Assembly (NCBI GenBank): GCA_002238825.1
Contig: MPNC01000001.1
Coordinates: 620,001 to 684,000, forward strand
Direction of reading: 5' to 3'
Length of the DNA: 64,000 nt
Origin: SAR202 cluster bacterium bin87
Lineage (GTDB): Bacteria; Chloroflexota; Dehalococcoidia; Lucifugimonadales; UBA3495
This document shows positions 49,169-59,900 of the stretch, one piece after another. How positions within the stretch are numbered: position 1 is the stretch's first letter; each line of letters begins with the position of its first letter. The translations under genes and the position numbers were made by a program. Under the pieces are notes generated by a model. That model made no database searches. It worked only from the letters and a program-made list of their open reading frames with translations, and had not been told where the DNA came from.

Positions 49169-50086
49169 TTAGCCATAGCGGATCCGCGGGTCGACGTAGG
49201 CGTAGGTGATGTCGGTCACGATATTGATCCCGACGTACAGCAGGGCGAACAGCATCACCACTGCCTGGACCACGATGTGGTCCTTGGAATTGATGGCTTC
49301 AATAACCATCAGTCCCAGCCCCGGCCAAGCGAACACGGTTTCAATTACCACTGATCCTGTGATCAGCACGGCGAAAATCAGGCTGAAGTACGTCAGTGGG
49401 CCGATGAGTGCGTTGCGGAAGCAGTGCTTCCACACGATCTTCCACTCGGGTATCCCCTTAATCCGTGCTAGTTTTACGTACTCAGTGTCCAGCACGTCCA
49501 GCATCGAGGATCGGGTCAGCCGCATTATCGCCGCGACGTTGTAGTAGCCCAACGCGAAGCCGGGCAGGAGCATATGTTTGATACCCCCTCTACCCGATGT
49601 CGGTAACCAGCCCAACTGCACCGCAAACAGCCACATCAGGATCAGACCAACGGCGAAAGTCGGCGCCGACTGCCCCAGGATGGCGAACATCTTGCCGCTG
49701 GCATCGAACCACGAGTCTTTTTTCACCGCCGATAAAACCCCGATCGGGAAAGCGATTATTCCGGTAATCACCAGGGCAAATGCCGATAACTGCACCGTGG
49801 CGGGCAACCGCTCCGCGATCAGTTCGAGCACCGGACGGTCCCACCGGAATGACACTCCGAGGTCTCCGGTCAGCAGGCGGCGCATATAGGTGAAGTATTG
49901 GACGTGAAGAGGCTTGTCGAGCCCCCAACTCTGGCGCAGCCGTTCGATCTGCTCCTTGCCAGCCTCGTCGTCCAGGATCGCCGCCAGCGGGTCGCCCGCC
50001 ACGCGTGACAGCGCGAAGACGATGAGGCTGATGACGAACACCGCCAGCAGTCCCTGCAAAATCCTCAGCACAATGAATCGCTGCAT
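49169..50086 (-). CDS. oppB: Oligopeptide ABC transporter permease (OppB/DppB)
   Basis: This protein has 305 residues with the first helix RILQGLLAVFVISLIVFALS, the extracytoplasmic RVAGDPLAAILDDEAG, and six helices overall. The EAA loop is ARIKGIPEWKIVWKHCFRNA and the C-terminus ends YVDPRIRYG, all as in DppB. It lies 69 bases upstream of oppC. A stable hairpin lies between it and the binding protein gene. Confidence 0.92.
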   Translation of the reverse strand: MQRFIVLRILQGLLAVFVISLIVFALSRVAGDPLAAILDDEAGKEQIERLRQSWGLDKPLHVQYFTYMRRLLTGDLGVSFRWDRPVLELIAERLPATVQLSAFALVITGIIAFPIGVLSAVKKDSWFDASGKMFAILGQSAPTFAVGLILMWLFAVQLGWLPTSGRGGIKHMLLPGFALGYYNVAAIMRLTRSSMLDVLDTEYVKLARIKGIPEWKIVWKHCFRNALIGPLTYFSLIFAVLITGSVVIETVFAWPGLGLMVIEAINSKDHIVVQAVVMLFALLYVGINIVTDITYAYVDPRIRYG

Positions 50087-50167
50087 GTTACTGACCCCAC
50101 TTACAATCTCGTCGGTTGAGCAATTTCCGCAGATCCACTCGCATTTTCTATGTGTGGCGCTGTCCTA

Positions 50168-50202
50168 CCCCTGGCGCCGCATCTTCTGAGCGGCGCCAGG
50201 GG
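50168..50202 (-). terminator. 13-bp hairpin between binding protein and permease genes
   Basis: cccctggcgccgc (50168-50180) pairs exactly with gcggcgccagggg (50190-50202) around a nine-base loop. It lies 26 bases after the stop of the second binding protein gene. Lacking a T-run, it probably stabilises the upstream message or partly terminates, giving more binding protein than permease. Confidence 0.6.
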
Positions 50203-50228
50203 CGATTGCCGGAACAAGCGGGCGCGTG

Positions 50229-52157
50229 CTATTCACGCACGCCCTTCACGTATTCCAGGTAGATGAATGTCCCGTTATTGGGGCCAAGGAACGAATACTC
50301 GGCCACGACATCGGGATCAATGGTGGCGCTGATGGGAAGCGTCCAACCTGGAAGCACCCCCACCTGCTCGTATATCTCGTCTGAGACCTTCTGCCACAGG
50401 TGCGTGGCGTCTGCCTCATTCAACGCCCGGAGAGCTTGTTCCTTGTAATTCTGGATGTCGTCGCTGGTGTACATGCGGAAGAAGCGTTCCGCGCTGTAGT
50501 AAAAGTGGACGCGGGTGTCGATTGGCGCGGCCGGACCGCGGTGCGGGTAGATGCAGCAGTCGGTGTTCAGGCCGCGATACTCGTTTCTCCAGTTGGAGAA
50601 CTCGATGGGTTCGATCGTCGGGTCCAACCCGATCTGAGACCAGTACGCGGACATCGCTTCCAGCATGTCCGGGATCTCAGGCACTCCGCCCAACGGGTAC
50701 GAAATCACCCGGAAAGAGAACCCATTGGGGAATCCGGCCTCGGCCAACAACTGTTTCGCGGCTTCGGGGTCATACCCGTAATATTCGTCCCACTTGTCTT
50801 CCCATGCCGGGTTGTATCCGGCCGGGAAGTCGGGCACGATGCCGCCGATCCAATGGTGTTCGCCGGCTCCTCCAAAGATCGCTTCGTTGATGGCGTCGCG
50901 GTCGATCGCCTTGTTCATAGCAATGCGAACCGTGCGCCCCGTTTCACCCGGGATACTCCACGGCAACTCTTCGTCCCGGTGGCCCACGATATCGAAGTCT
51001 TCAACGTACCCTTCCGGTGTTTCACCCGTGGAGTAGTACAAACCACCGAAGATTGCCCACGCCATGGTGGCCGTGACCGATGAGTCGACCACTTCAAGCC
51101 CGTCGTCTATCGCATCCTGCAACAGCGCCCGGTTCACCGACCCGATGTGAGCCTCCCTCGCCTGCATGATCGCCAGGCGGGTAGCCGGCTCCCGAACGTC
51201 CTTGATCTCGATTTCGCTGAAATCCGGGTCAACGCGCCAATGGTCGTAGGTGACCTCGGACCATTGCCAGCCCACTCCCTCTTCGAAGCTCACGTATTCG
51301 TAGGGACCGGTTCGGGCTGATTTTTCCGCGACCAGGTCACGGCTCGCCAGGCAGTAACCCAGGTCAAGGCCGGCCTCGTTGTTTCCGTAGTCGGCTCGAC
51401 CGTTAGGGCAGGCCTGGTCCCATTGGGCCTTGCTGCTGATCGGCATGCCGCGGAAACCGGAAAGCCAATAGACAAAGTCCACGGCCGGGCGCTTCTGCAT
51501 CACCATGTTCAGCTCGTAGTCGTTCACGATTTCCACAGCCGCACCGGGATTGGACCGGAAGTAGTCCGAATAGGAAGCGCGACAATCGGGGTTCGTGTAA
51601 TAGGCCAGAGAATGCTGCACGTCCTGCGCGGTGAACTCACCCCAATCGTCATGCCAGGGGACGCCCTGGCGCAGCTTGAAATTCCAGACCATTCCATCAT
51701 CTGAAATGCTCCATTCCGTGGCCAGCGTCGGTTCGTACTCACCGTCATAACGATTGGCGTCAACCATGAATTCCGCGGACATCCGGTAGTTCACCACGCC
51801 CGAACCGGTCACCTCGCAGTCCAGCATCGATTCCAGTGAAGGTGGATCGAGCACCACGACGAGCCGTTCCGAAACCAACTCGCCTTCCTGTTGGGTCGGC
51901 GCGGCAGTTGGCCTGGGTGTAGATTGCAGCACGGAGGAGCGCTGCGTCGGGGTGGGTAGGGCGCCGCTGGCTACCGGCGTATTGGTCGCCCGCACCACTG
52001 GAGTATTTGTGGGAGCCTCCACCTGCGGAGCCGCAGTTGCCTGCGCGACCGGGGCAGCAGATTCCTCGGCCCCGCCGCACGCCACAAGGAAGGTCGTGAG
52101 CGCCAAGGTTACGATCAAAACGATCACCGGAAGTCTTAACTGTTGCCTGATTGACAT
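50229..52157 (-). CDS. Peptide/solute ABC transporter substrate-binding lipoprotein (copy 1)
   Basis: This protein has 642 residues of the SBP family 5. The signal peptide ends LVACGG, followed by a Pro/Thr/Ala-rich linker of about 60 residues. Family features are SLESMLDCEVTGSGVVNYRMSAEF, TEWSISDDGMVWNFKLRQGVPWHDD and IAMNKAIDRDAINEAIFGG, and it ends in EYSFLGPNNGTFIYLEYVKGVRE. It is closely related to the next gene upstream (52290-54260), so one arose by tandem duplication. The conserved DCEVTGSGV and DTDCCIYPHRGPAAPIDTR suggest disulfides and a shared ligand class. GGAG lies six bases before the ATG. The ligand is unknown; the fold class takes up peptides, nickel or sugars. Confidence 0.88.
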   Translation of the reverse strand: MSIRQQLRLPVIVLIVTLALTTFLVACGGAEESAAPVAQATAAPQVEAPTNTPVVRATNTPVASGALPTPTQRSSVLQSTPRPTAAPTQQEGELVSERLVVVLDPPSLESMLDCEVTGSGVVNYRMSAEFMVDANRYDGEYEPTLATEWSISDDGMVWNFKLRQGVPWHDDWGEFTAQDVQHSLAYYTNPDCRASYSDYFRSNPGAAVEIVNDYELNMVMQKRPAVDFVYWLSGFRGMPISSKAQWDQACPNGRADYGNNEAGLDLGYCLASRDLVAEKSARTGPYEYVSFEEGVGWQWSEVTYDHWRVDPDFSEIEIKDVREPATRLAIMQAREAHIGSVNRALLQDAIDDGLEVVDSSVTATMAWAIFGGLYYSTGETPEGYVEDFDIVGHRDEELPWSIPGETGRTVRIAMNKAIDRDAINEAIFGGAGEHHWIGGIVPDFPAGYNPAWEDKWDEYYGYDPEAAKQLLAEAGFPNGFSFRVISYPLGGVPEIPDMLEAMSAYWSQIGLDPTIEPIEFSNWRNEYRGLNTDCCIYPHRGPAAPIDTRVHFYYSAERFFRMYTSDDIQNYKEQALRALNEADATHLWQKVSDEIYEQVGVLPGWTLPISATIDPDVVAEYSFLGPNNGTFIYLEYVKGVRE

Positions 52158-52227
52158 TTTGCTCTCCAGGATGGCAATAGGTAGGAACCTATGGCCCGTC
52201 GATCGTTCGCGGTGATGCGCTGCACGG

Positions 52228-52264
52228 GCCCCTGACGCTACGACCAGATCGCGGCGTCAGGGGC
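52228..52264 (-). terminator. Hairpin between the two binding protein genes
   Basis: gcccctgacgc (52228-52238) pairs exactly with gcgtcaggggc (52254-52264) around a 15-base loop. It begins 25 bases after the stop codon of the upstream binding protein gene, at a position equivalent to that of the hairpin at 50168. Confidence 0.5.
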
Positions 52265-52289
52265 AACTGTCAGGACACGAGGACTTACG

Positions 52290-54260
52290 CTATTCGCGCA
52301 CGCCCTTCACGTATTCCAGGTAGATGAAACTCCCCTGGTTCGGGCCCAGGAAAACGTACTCGGCCACCACGTCCGGGTCGATGGTCGCGCTGATGGGCAT
52401 CGTCCACCCGGGGATGGTTGCGACTTCGTAGAACAGTTCGTTGGAAACTTTTTGCCAATCCGTCGTGGCGTCGGCTTCGTTCAAAGCTCGCAGCGCCTTG
52501 TTCTTGTGCTCCTGAATGGCGTCGCTGGTGTACGCGCGGAAGAACCGCTCTGCACTGAAGTAGAAGTGCACGCGAGTGTCGATGGGCGCCGCCGGTCCGC
52601 GGAAGCCGTAGATACAACAGTCGGTATCGAGGCCTCGATAGTGGTTGCGCCAGTTGGAGAACTCAATGGGGTCCAACTTCGGGTCCAGACCGATCTCAGA
52701 CCAGAACTTGGCCATCGCTTCCATCTGGTCCGGCAATTCCGGGACCCCGCCCAGGACGAACACCGGAACGCGGAACGAGAACCCGTTGGGATAACCGGCT
52801 TCGACTAGCAATTCGCGAGCCTTTTCCGGGTCGTACCCGTAGAGCTCATCCCATTGGGCCTCCCAGTCGGCGTTGAATCCGCCCGGGAAATCGGGAACCA
52901 GGGTGGCGACCCACTGACGCCCGCCAACGCCGCCGTAGATGGCCTCGTTGATCTGGTCACGGTCGATGGCCTTGTTCATCGCCATGCGAACCAATTTGCC
53001 CGACTCAGTGGGCTCGCTCCAGGGCAACTTCTCGTCGCGAGCCGCTACGATGTCATAACTCGACCGGATTTCCGCCTGTTCTTCCGCAGATAGATCGGTT
53101 GGCACCCCTTTTTCGCCGGTGGCGAAATACATGCCTCCAAACAGGGCGAATGCCGTAACCGACCTGACGGAACTGTCAACTACCTCCAGACCGTCGTCAA
53201 CAGCGTCCTGAATCAAAGCCCGATTGATGGTGGCAATATGTCCTTCGCGGGCTTGCATGATGGCCAGGCGGGTGGCCGATTCGCGGACGTCCTTGATCTC
53301 AATCTCGGCGAAATCGGGGTTCACGCGCCAGTGGTCGTAGTCAACCCGCTTCCATTCCCAGCCGACGCCTTCCTGGAAGCTCACGAATTCGTACGGTCCG
53401 GTGCGCGCCGGTTTTTCAGCCACGGCATCCCGGCTCTGTATGCAGTACCCCAGGGGGAGGCCGGCTTCATTCTCTCCGTAGTCAGCTTCACCATTGGGGC
53501 ACGCCTGGTCCCACTGGGTTTTGCTGCTGTGGGGGATGCCGCGATAGCCGGAGTACCAGTACACGAAGTCAACCGCGGGGCGACGCTTCATGTGAATGTT
53601 GACCTCATAGTCATTGACGATTTCCACGTCGCCGCCCGGGTCACTCCGGAAATAGTCCGAGTAAGAAGCGCGGCAATCCGGGTTCGTGTAATAGGCCATT
53701 GAGTGCTTGACGTCCCGGGCCGTGAATTCACCCCAGTCGTCGTGCCATTGAACTCCCTGCCGCAGCTTGAAGTTCCACGTCCTGCCGTCGGCGCTGATGC
53801 TCCACTCCGTAGACAGCATGGGCTCATATGAACCGTCGAAACGACTGGCGTCCACCATCCATTCCGCTGACATGCGGTAGTTGAGCACACCGGAGCCGGT
53901 TACTTCGCAGTCCAGCATCGACTCCAGCGAAGGCGGATCAGCGACCAGGATCAGCCGGTCAGTCACCAATTCCCCGTCGGTTTGCGGAGCCAGGGTCGGC
54001 CGTGGCGTTGCCTGCAGCACGGAGGCGCGTTGCGTTGGCGTGGGTAGGGCTCCGCCTGCGGTCGGAGTGTTGGTGGCCCGCACGACCGGGGTGTTGGTGG
54101 GTGCTTCCGCCTGGGGAGCAGCGGGGGCCGCGGTGGCGGCCGCCGGCGCAGCCGGCTGTTCTGCCGCCCCGCCGCATGCCACTATCACGGTGGCACATGC
54201 CAAGGCGGCAATCAATGCGATATTCGGAAATTTCAGGAACCAATTCGCTCGCATGTGCAT
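52290..54260 (-). CDS. Peptide/solute ABC transporter substrate-binding lipoprotein (copy 2)
   Basis: This protein has 656 residues. The signal peptide ends TVIVAC and a Pro/Ala/Thr linker follows. It shares its plan with copy 1 throughout (SLESMLDCEVTGSGVLNYRMSAEW, WSGYRGIPHSSKTQWDQACPNG, DTDCCIYGFRGPAAPIDTR) and both end in IYLEYVKGVRE. Differences include a 22-residue acidic insertion around GVPTDLSAEEQAEIRSS, absent from copy 1. As first gene of the operon it sits directly behind the promoter. ATG 54254 is the better start on spacing to GGAGA, two codons inside the frame. Having two paralogues with one permease set suggests that different ligands share a channel. Confidence 0.88.
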   Translation of the reverse strand: MHMRANWFLKFPNIALIAALACATVIVACGGAAEQPAAPAAATAAPAAPQAEAPTNTPVVRATNTPTAGGALPTPTQRASVLQATPRPTLAPQTDGELVTDRLILVADPPSLESMLDCEVTGSGVLNYRMSAEWMVDASRFDGSYEPMLSTEWSISADGRTWNFKLRQGVQWHDDWGEFTARDVKHSMAYYTNPDCRASYSDYFRSDPGGDVEIVNDYEVNIHMKRRPAVDFVYWYSGYRGIPHSSKTQWDQACPNGEADYGENEAGLPLGYCIQSRDAVAEKPARTGPYEFVSFQEGVGWEWKRVDYDHWRVNPDFAEIEIKDVRESATRLAIMQAREGHIATINRALIQDAVDDGLEVVDSSVRSVTAFALFGGMYFATGEKGVPTDLSAEEQAEIRSSYDIVAARDEKLPWSEPTESGKLVRMAMNKAIDRDQINEAIYGGVGGRQWVATLVPDFPGGFNADWEAQWDELYGYDPEKARELLVEAGYPNGFSFRVPVFVLGGVPELPDQMEAMAKFWSEIGLDPKLDPIEFSNWRNHYRGLDTDCCIYGFRGPAAPIDTRVHFYFSAERFFRAYTSDAIQEHKNKALRALNEADATTDWQKVSNELFYEVATIPGWTMPISATIDPDVVAEYVFLGPNQGSFIYLEYVKGVRE

Positions 54261-54341
54261 TCTCCAACGACTTTTGGTACGAAACCCTCACACTTTATTG
54301 GGCGATGGGACGGAACGGCACCTCCTCCGCGCGGCGTTCGC

Positions 54342-54371
54342 AATATAGTCATTATCAATTGCGGACGTCAA
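54342..54371 (-). promoter_or_regulatory. Sigma70-type promoter of the opp operon
   Basis: On the minus strand TTGACG (54366-54371) and TATATT (54342-54347) are 18 bases apart. The predicted start is near 54336, giving a leader of about 76 bases. The 180 bases upstream (54372-54535) are strikingly AT-rich, suggesting a regulatory region. Confidence 0.65.
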
Positions 54372-54562
54372 TCGGCGCAGAGATGGATCATGTCGCCATA
54401 AAATGGCACGTATAAAGAAAATATTGTCGTTTACCGTAATAATGATACGAATTGATGAGACACAACGCGTTTATGATTACGACTCGAGGAAACACGTGCA
54501 TCGGCATTTCGAATATGTAATATGACTCCTCGCGATATATCGGGCCTGGCAATAACAGTAAA

Positions 54563-54602
54563 GCCGTACCGGCGTCTCGCCCTCGCGAGACGCCGGTACG
54601 GC
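54563..54602 (-). terminator. Intrinsic terminator with perfect 18-bp stem
   Basis: gccgtaccggcgtctcgc (54563-54580) pairs without mismatch with gcgagacgccggtacggc (54585-54602) around a cctc loop. It lies 31 bases after the stop of the minus-strand monooxygenase gene, and on that strand is followed by tttactgttatt, so it should terminate that gene before the opp promoter. Confidence 0.85.
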
Positions 54603-54632
54603 CGAATGCAGTTCGTTGACGTCGGCGTGATG

Positions 54633-55475
54633 CTACATCACAGCCTCCGCGATCCGGTCGATTTCATCCAGAGCGCTGGCGGTGGTCGTATCACCCAGCC
54701 TGACTATCACCCGGTTGGCGCCCGCTTCCTCAAACCTGGAAAGGGTGTCACGGTCCGGAGCCTGACCGAAAACGGTGATGTCTATCCCCGAGGGGTCCCT
54801 GCCTGATGCCTCGGCGAGCTCGTCGATGGCAGCCTTTCCGGCGGCGATTTGGTCGGGGCTGGAGGCCGTAGGCATCCATCCGTCACCCCACCGGGCCACG
54901 CGACGGAACACGTTCCGGGCGTTGCCTCCCAAAAGAACCGGCGGGCCACCCGCCTGCGCCGGCTTCGGGTTGCACTGGACCGGCGGGAAGTCGTAATACT
55001 GCCCGTGGTATTCGGCGGCGTCCTGAGTCCACAGGGCGCGCATCACCTCTATAGCCTCTCGGGCTTGCGTCCACCGGTGGTCGAAATCACCGCCCATGAC
55101 CTCCGTTTCTTCCCGCAACCATCCCGTTCCAATCCCCAGAATGAAACGCCCTCCGGAGAACCGGTCCAGGGTCGATATGGCCCCGGCCAGCACCAACGGA
55201 TTGCGTTCCGGGATGAGCGTGATTCCAGTGCCCAGCTTGATCCGGCTCGTTACCGCCGATGCCCGGGCCAGCCCTATATAAGGATCTCCCATGTCCGCCA
55301 TGTACGGCGGGATAGACCCGTCGGGTGACCCCGGGTACTTTGACACGGGGTTGACCGGCATCACCGGGTGCTCCGGCAGCCAAATGGACTCAAACCCGGC
55401 GTTTTCCGCCCGAGCGGCGATGTCAGCCACGTCTATAGAGTTCGTCGAAATCCACATGTTCAATCCGATGTCCAT
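54633..55475 (-). CDS. Luciferase-like monooxygenase, F420-dependent type
   Basis: This protein has about 280 residues. Start: ATG 55473-55475, five bases after GGAGG; the frame is open to 55547. LLM features are MDIGLNMWISTNSIDVADIA, FESIWLPEHPV, GTGITLIPERNPLVLAGAISTLDRFSGGRFILGIGTGW, DHRWTQAREAIEVMRALWT and GGPPVLLGGNARNVFRRVARWGDGW. The HRW, GIGTGWLREE and RVARWGDGWMP patterns are common in the F420-using subgroup (annotated TIGR03619-type). No F420 synthesis gene is in the window; glmR has the CofD fold but is not CofD. The substrate is unknown. It is bounded by its own terminator. Confidence 0.85.
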   Translation of the reverse strand: MDIGLNMWISTNSIDVADIAARAENAGFESIWLPEHPVMPVNPVSKYPGSPDGSIPPYMADMGDPYIGLARASAVTSRIKLGTGITLIPERNPLVLAGAISTLDRFSGGRFILGIGTGWLREETEVMGGDFDHRWTQAREAIEVMRALWTQDAAEYHGQYYDFPPVQCNPKPAQAGGPPVLLGGNARNVFRRVARWGDGWMPTASSPDQIAAGKAAIDELAEASGRDPSGIDITVFGQAPDRDTLSRFEEAGANRVIVRLGDTTTASALDEIDRIAEAVM

Positions 55476-55631
55476 GGTTGCCTCCAGAGGCCAGCGTCGC
55501 ACGCCGGGTTTGCCGGGATGATAGCACCGGCCCTCACCCCCGTCCATGCGGTGTTCGAGTAGCCGATGATATACTGAAAGCCGTTATTTTTTCGTTTAGC
55601 GAATTGCACGTTCATAATCGGGAAAACTGCA

Positions 55632-56021
55632 ATGCCTCTATACATAATGCTCGCCAGCTTTACCGGTCGCGGCCGACGCATGGGCCAGGACAACCCCAAT
55701 CTGCTGGGCGAAGCCGCCAACGACTCGGAAACGCCGAGCAGCAAGGTTTTGACTCAATATGCGGTGCTGGGCCGTTATGACTTCGTCATCATCACGGAGG
55801 CGGAGGACAATCAGTCCGCCGCAAGGTTGTCGCTTGATCTGGGGGTGCGCGCCGGGTTGAACATCGAAACCCTGCCGGCGCTTCCCATCGGCATTCTTTC
55901 CGATGAAGAGCACATCAGCATCCTGCGGGACGTGGCTGTAGCGCTTGGCGTCCCCGATGGCTCCGACGAAGTCGACCAGGAATCCGACGATTCCTGGCGA
56001 TTGCCCGAAGAACCCGACTAG
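55632..56021 (+). CDS. GYD-domain protein
   Basis: This protein has 129 residues. It has the GYD domain: [14 protein letters not shown], an acidic linker region, [27 protein letters not shown] (a GRYD form of the GYD signature) and [13 protein letters not shown] 30-residue acidic tail follows. The GYD fold is a ferredoxin-like dimer of unknown activity. The upstream stretch TATACT (about 55570) may be a -10 box without a matching -35. It lies 30 bases before thiD. Confidence 0.75.
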   Translation: MPLYIMLASFTGRGRRMGQDNPNLLGEAANDSETPSSKVLTQYAVLGRYDFVIITEAEDNQSAARLSLDLGVRAGLNIETLPALPIGILSDEEHISILRDVAVALGVPDGSDEVDQESDDSWRLPEEPD

Positions 56022-56051
56022 ACACATCCAAGGCCAAAGGCGGGAACTGGT

Positions 56052-56849
56052 ATGCCCGACTCGCGTCCACCTACCGTGATGACCATCGCCGGTTCTGACT
56101 CCGGAGGCGGGGCAGGCATCCAGGCGGACCTGAAAACCTTTTCAGCTATGGGTGTGTTCGGCACCTCCACGCTCACCGCGATCACTGCCCAAAACACCGT
56201 AGGCGTCAGCGCGGTGCACGAGATTCCCGCCGATATCATCGCCGCGCAAATTGACGCGGTGATCACGGACATCGGGGCCGATGCGGTCAAAACCGGCATG
56301 CTGTCATCCAGCGAAATCGTGGAGACGGTCGCCGAGGCCATCCGGCGTCACGCCGTCGCCAACCTAGTGGTCGATCCGGTGATGGTAGCCAAGAGTGGAG
56401 ATCGTCTGCTGCGCGAGGAAGCGATCCAGTCCATTTGCAGTTCCCTGATTCCGCTGGCGACCGTGGTTACGCCCAATATTCCCGAGGCCGAAGATTTGAC
56501 CGGGCGGACGATCCGGTCCGACGATGATGTCCGCGAGGCCGCGATGCGCATCGTGTCCATGGGGGCTCGCTCGGTGGTGGTCAAAGGCGGCCATCGGGAT
56601 GGCCCGCCCACTGACGTTCTCTACGATGGCCATACGTTCCAGGAGTTCACCACCGCGCGGATTCCTTCCACGAACACCCACGGAACCGGCTGCACCTTCG
56701 CATCGGCGGTTGCAGCCGGCCTGGCTCACGGGTTGGACGTGCCCGGAGCGGTGGCAGGGGCCAAGGATTACGTCACCGCCGCCATTCGCGCCTCCTATCC
56801 GATCGGTCAGGGTCATGGCCCGTTGCACCATTTCCACGCGTATTGGTGA
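56052..56849 (+). CDS. thiD: Hydroxymethylpyrimidine/phosphomethylpyrimidine kinase
   Basis: This protein has 265 residues, as expected. It phosphorylates hydroxymethylpyrimidine twice to give the pyrophosphate used by ThiE. Ribokinase-fold motifs are [72 protein letters not shown] and [20 protein letters not shown] with the anion hole and catalytic Cys/Asp region. It is followed by a -10 element (TATAAT, 56864-56869) for ileS. It belongs functionally with the thiE at 39519. Confidence 0.95.
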   Translation: MPDSRPPTVMTIAGSDSGGGAGIQADLKTFSAMGVFGTSTLTAITAQNTVGVSAVHEIPADIIAAQIDAVITDIGADAVKTGMLSSSEIVETVAEAIRRHAVANLVVDPVMVAKSGDRLLREEAIQSICSSLIPLATVVTPNIPEAEDLTGRTIRSDDDVREAAMRIVSMGARSVVVKGGHRDGPPTDVLYDGHTFQEFTTARIPSTNTHGTGCTFASAVAAGLAHGLDVPGAVAGAKDYVTAAIRASYPIGQGHGPLHHFHAYW

Positions 56850-56945
56850 AATCCGGGCTGCGCTATAATCGGATCTCGGTCAGGTTCGTTGGGTCCGCAG
56901 CCAGTGCGTGACCCTGTTCGCACTCAACGATGAGGTATTACAGCT

Positions 56946-59900
56946 ATGCCGGCTTTTGACGTGGTTTCCAGCCGGGTCAGTTTCCCGGAACTCGACGCCG
57001 AGATCCTTGACTACTGGAAGGAGCGCGACGTGTTTCGCCGGTCCATCGACGACCGGCCCGACGCCCCTCTCTTCATGATGTACGAGGGGCCGCCCACCGC
57101 CAATGGCAGTCCCGGCATTCACCACGTGCTGGCCCGCGTTTTCAAGGACGTCATTTCCCGCTACCGCACCATGAAAGGCTGCCGCGTCATCCGCAAGGGT
57201 GGCTGGGACACCCACGGCCTGCCCGTGGAATTGCAGATCGAACAGGAATTGGGCCTGACCACCAAGCGGGACATTGAGGAGTTCGGCATCGCCGAGTTCA
57301 ACCGGCGCTGTCGGGAGAGCGTTTTCCGGTACGTCAAAGAATGGGAGGTTATGACCGACCGCATCGGGTATTGGGTCGACATGGACGATCCCTACGTGAC
57401 GCTGGACAACGACTACATCGAAACGGGATGGTGGATCCTCAAGCAACTGTGGGATCGTGGCCTGCTCTACCAGGATCGCCGCGGCGCACCCCATTGCCCT
57501 CGCTGCGTCTCCAGCCTTTCCTCCCACGAGGTGGCGCTGGGATACCGCGAGAACACTCCAGACCCGTCAACCTTCGTGACTTTCGAAGCGACCGAGTGGC
57601 TCGATGGCGCGGCGCCGGACGTTCCGTCGTATTTCCTGGCGTGGACCACGACACCTTGGACGCTGCCGGGAAACACCGCGCTGGCGGTGAGCGCCGATGC
57701 TGATTATTCCATCGTTGAAATCACCAACGGCGCCGGCGACACCATCAGAATGGCGCTGGCAACCGCGCTGCTTAGCGTTCTGCAGCACGATTACACGGTG
57801 GCGCGGGAAGTCAAAGGCAGCGACCTGATCGGCCTGTCCTACCGCCCGCTCTACGACGCGTCCGCATATGGAGCGCCTATCCGCCAGTTCCTGGCAAACG
57901 CGGACGGCCAGATCTCGCTGGAAGACGTCGATTCCTACTCAACCCAAGTGGTGTCGGCCGACTTCGTGAGCATGGACGACGGCAGCGGGATCGTTCACAT
58001 CGCGCCGGCTTTTGGTGACGAGGACCTGGGCCTCGGACGCGAGCACCAGCTTGCGTTCGTGCAGCCCGTCGACCTGCAGGGCATCATCACCGGCAACTAC
58101 CCCTTCGCGGGCAAGTTCGTCAAGGACGCCGACCCGGAAATCCTGGCCGACCTGGAATCTCGCGGCCTCCTGTACCACCAGGGCATATACCGCCACACCT
58201 ACCCGTTCTGCTGGCGTTGCGACACCCCCCTCCTCTATTATGCCAAGACGTCCTGGTACATCCGGACCACCGCGGTCAAAGACCGTTTGGTCGGGAACAA
58301 CTCCCGGATCAACTGGTACCCCGAGCACATCCGAGAGGGACGGTTCGGGGAATGGCTGCGCAACAACGTGGACTGGGCCATCTCCCGGGAACGGTACTGG
58401 GGGACTCCCATTCCCATCTGGCAGTGCGACGGGTGCGGAGAGACGGACTGTGTCGGCGGCGTGGAGGAATTGTCCCAGCGATGCGGCCGCGATTTCGATG
58501 ACCTGGACCTGCACCGGCCGTATGTGGACGACGTCACCTGGCCCTGCTCTTCCTCCGATTGCCCGGGCGTATTTCGGCGTATTCCGGAAGTAATGGACTG
58601 TTGGTTCGACTCTGGCATGATGCCTCTTGCCCAATGGCACTACCCGTTCGAGAACCGCGACATCGAGACCGACGGTCGACTGCCCGCCGATTACATCTGC
58701 GAAGCCGTGGACCAGACCAGGGGCTGGTTCTACAGCCTGCACGCCCTCTCCACCCTCCTCAAGGACGACGTGGCTTACCGGAACGTCATCTGCCTGGGCC
58801 TGATCCTGGACGGCCGCGGACGCAAAATGAGCAAGCGGCTCGGCAACATCGTCGAGCCGGACAGCATCCTCGATGCACACGGCGCGGACGCTTTACGATG
58901 GTATCTGTTCACCGCATCGCATCCGGGCGAACCGCGGCGATTCTCCGACCGCCTGGTCCAACAGACCCTGCGGCAGGTGTTGCTCACGCTGTGGAACGTG
59001 TATTCCTTCTTTACGAACTACGCGAACATCGACGAATTCGAGCCGTCTCAGATACCGGAGGGATGGCGCCCTGAAGCCGAGCTCGACCGGTGGATCCTGG
59101 CGGAGCTCAACCAACTGGTCCAGGTCGTTGACGATCACCTGGAAAACTACAACCCCACCGACGCGGGACGACGCATCGCCGAGTTCATCGACGTGCTGTC
59201 CAACTGGTACGTCCGCCGTTCGCGCCGGCGCTTCTGGAAGTCGGAAAACGACGCGGACAAGCTGGGCGCCTACGCGACCCTGTACCGCTGCCTGACGACG
59301 GTGGCCCGGCTGATGGCGCCCCTGGCGCCCTTCGTGTCCGAGCAGATGTATCGCAACCTGGAGTTGCGGTACCAGGCCGATGCGCCCGACAGCGTGCATT
59401 TGTCCGCCTACCCGCAGCCCGACACTTCGCTTATCGACCGTCCCATCATGGACGCGACCCGACTGGCGATTCGGGTGTCCAGCATGGGCCGCGCGGCCCG
59501 CAGCAAGGCCGGACTGAAAGTTCGCCAACCATTGGCCGGCGTCGTGGTCAAAACGCGCACGGACGCGGAGTTGCAATACCTGGGGCAAGTAGGCCCGCAG
59601 ATTCTTGAAGAGTTGAACATCAAGAAGTTGCTGCCGGCCGAAAGCGACGGAGACCTGTACTCCCAGGCCCGCGAGTTGGCCGACGACGACGGCGACGCGG
59701 TGGTGTCGGTGGCCGGCTATTCTGCGGCTCTCGACTCCGGCTACATGGTCGCAGTCGACGCTCGCATCACGCCCGAACTGGCCGACGAAGGGCTGGCCCG
59801 GGAGCTTGCCCACCGGATCCAAAACCTGCGCAAGGGCGCCCGGTTTGACATCACCGACCGCATCGTCACCTATTACGACGGCCCCGACGACGTGGCTCGC

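Noticed and set aside
56850-56945. T-box riboswitch before ileS
   Set aside because: The gap is only 96 bases and shows no Stem I, T-box sequence or terminator/antiterminator pair.
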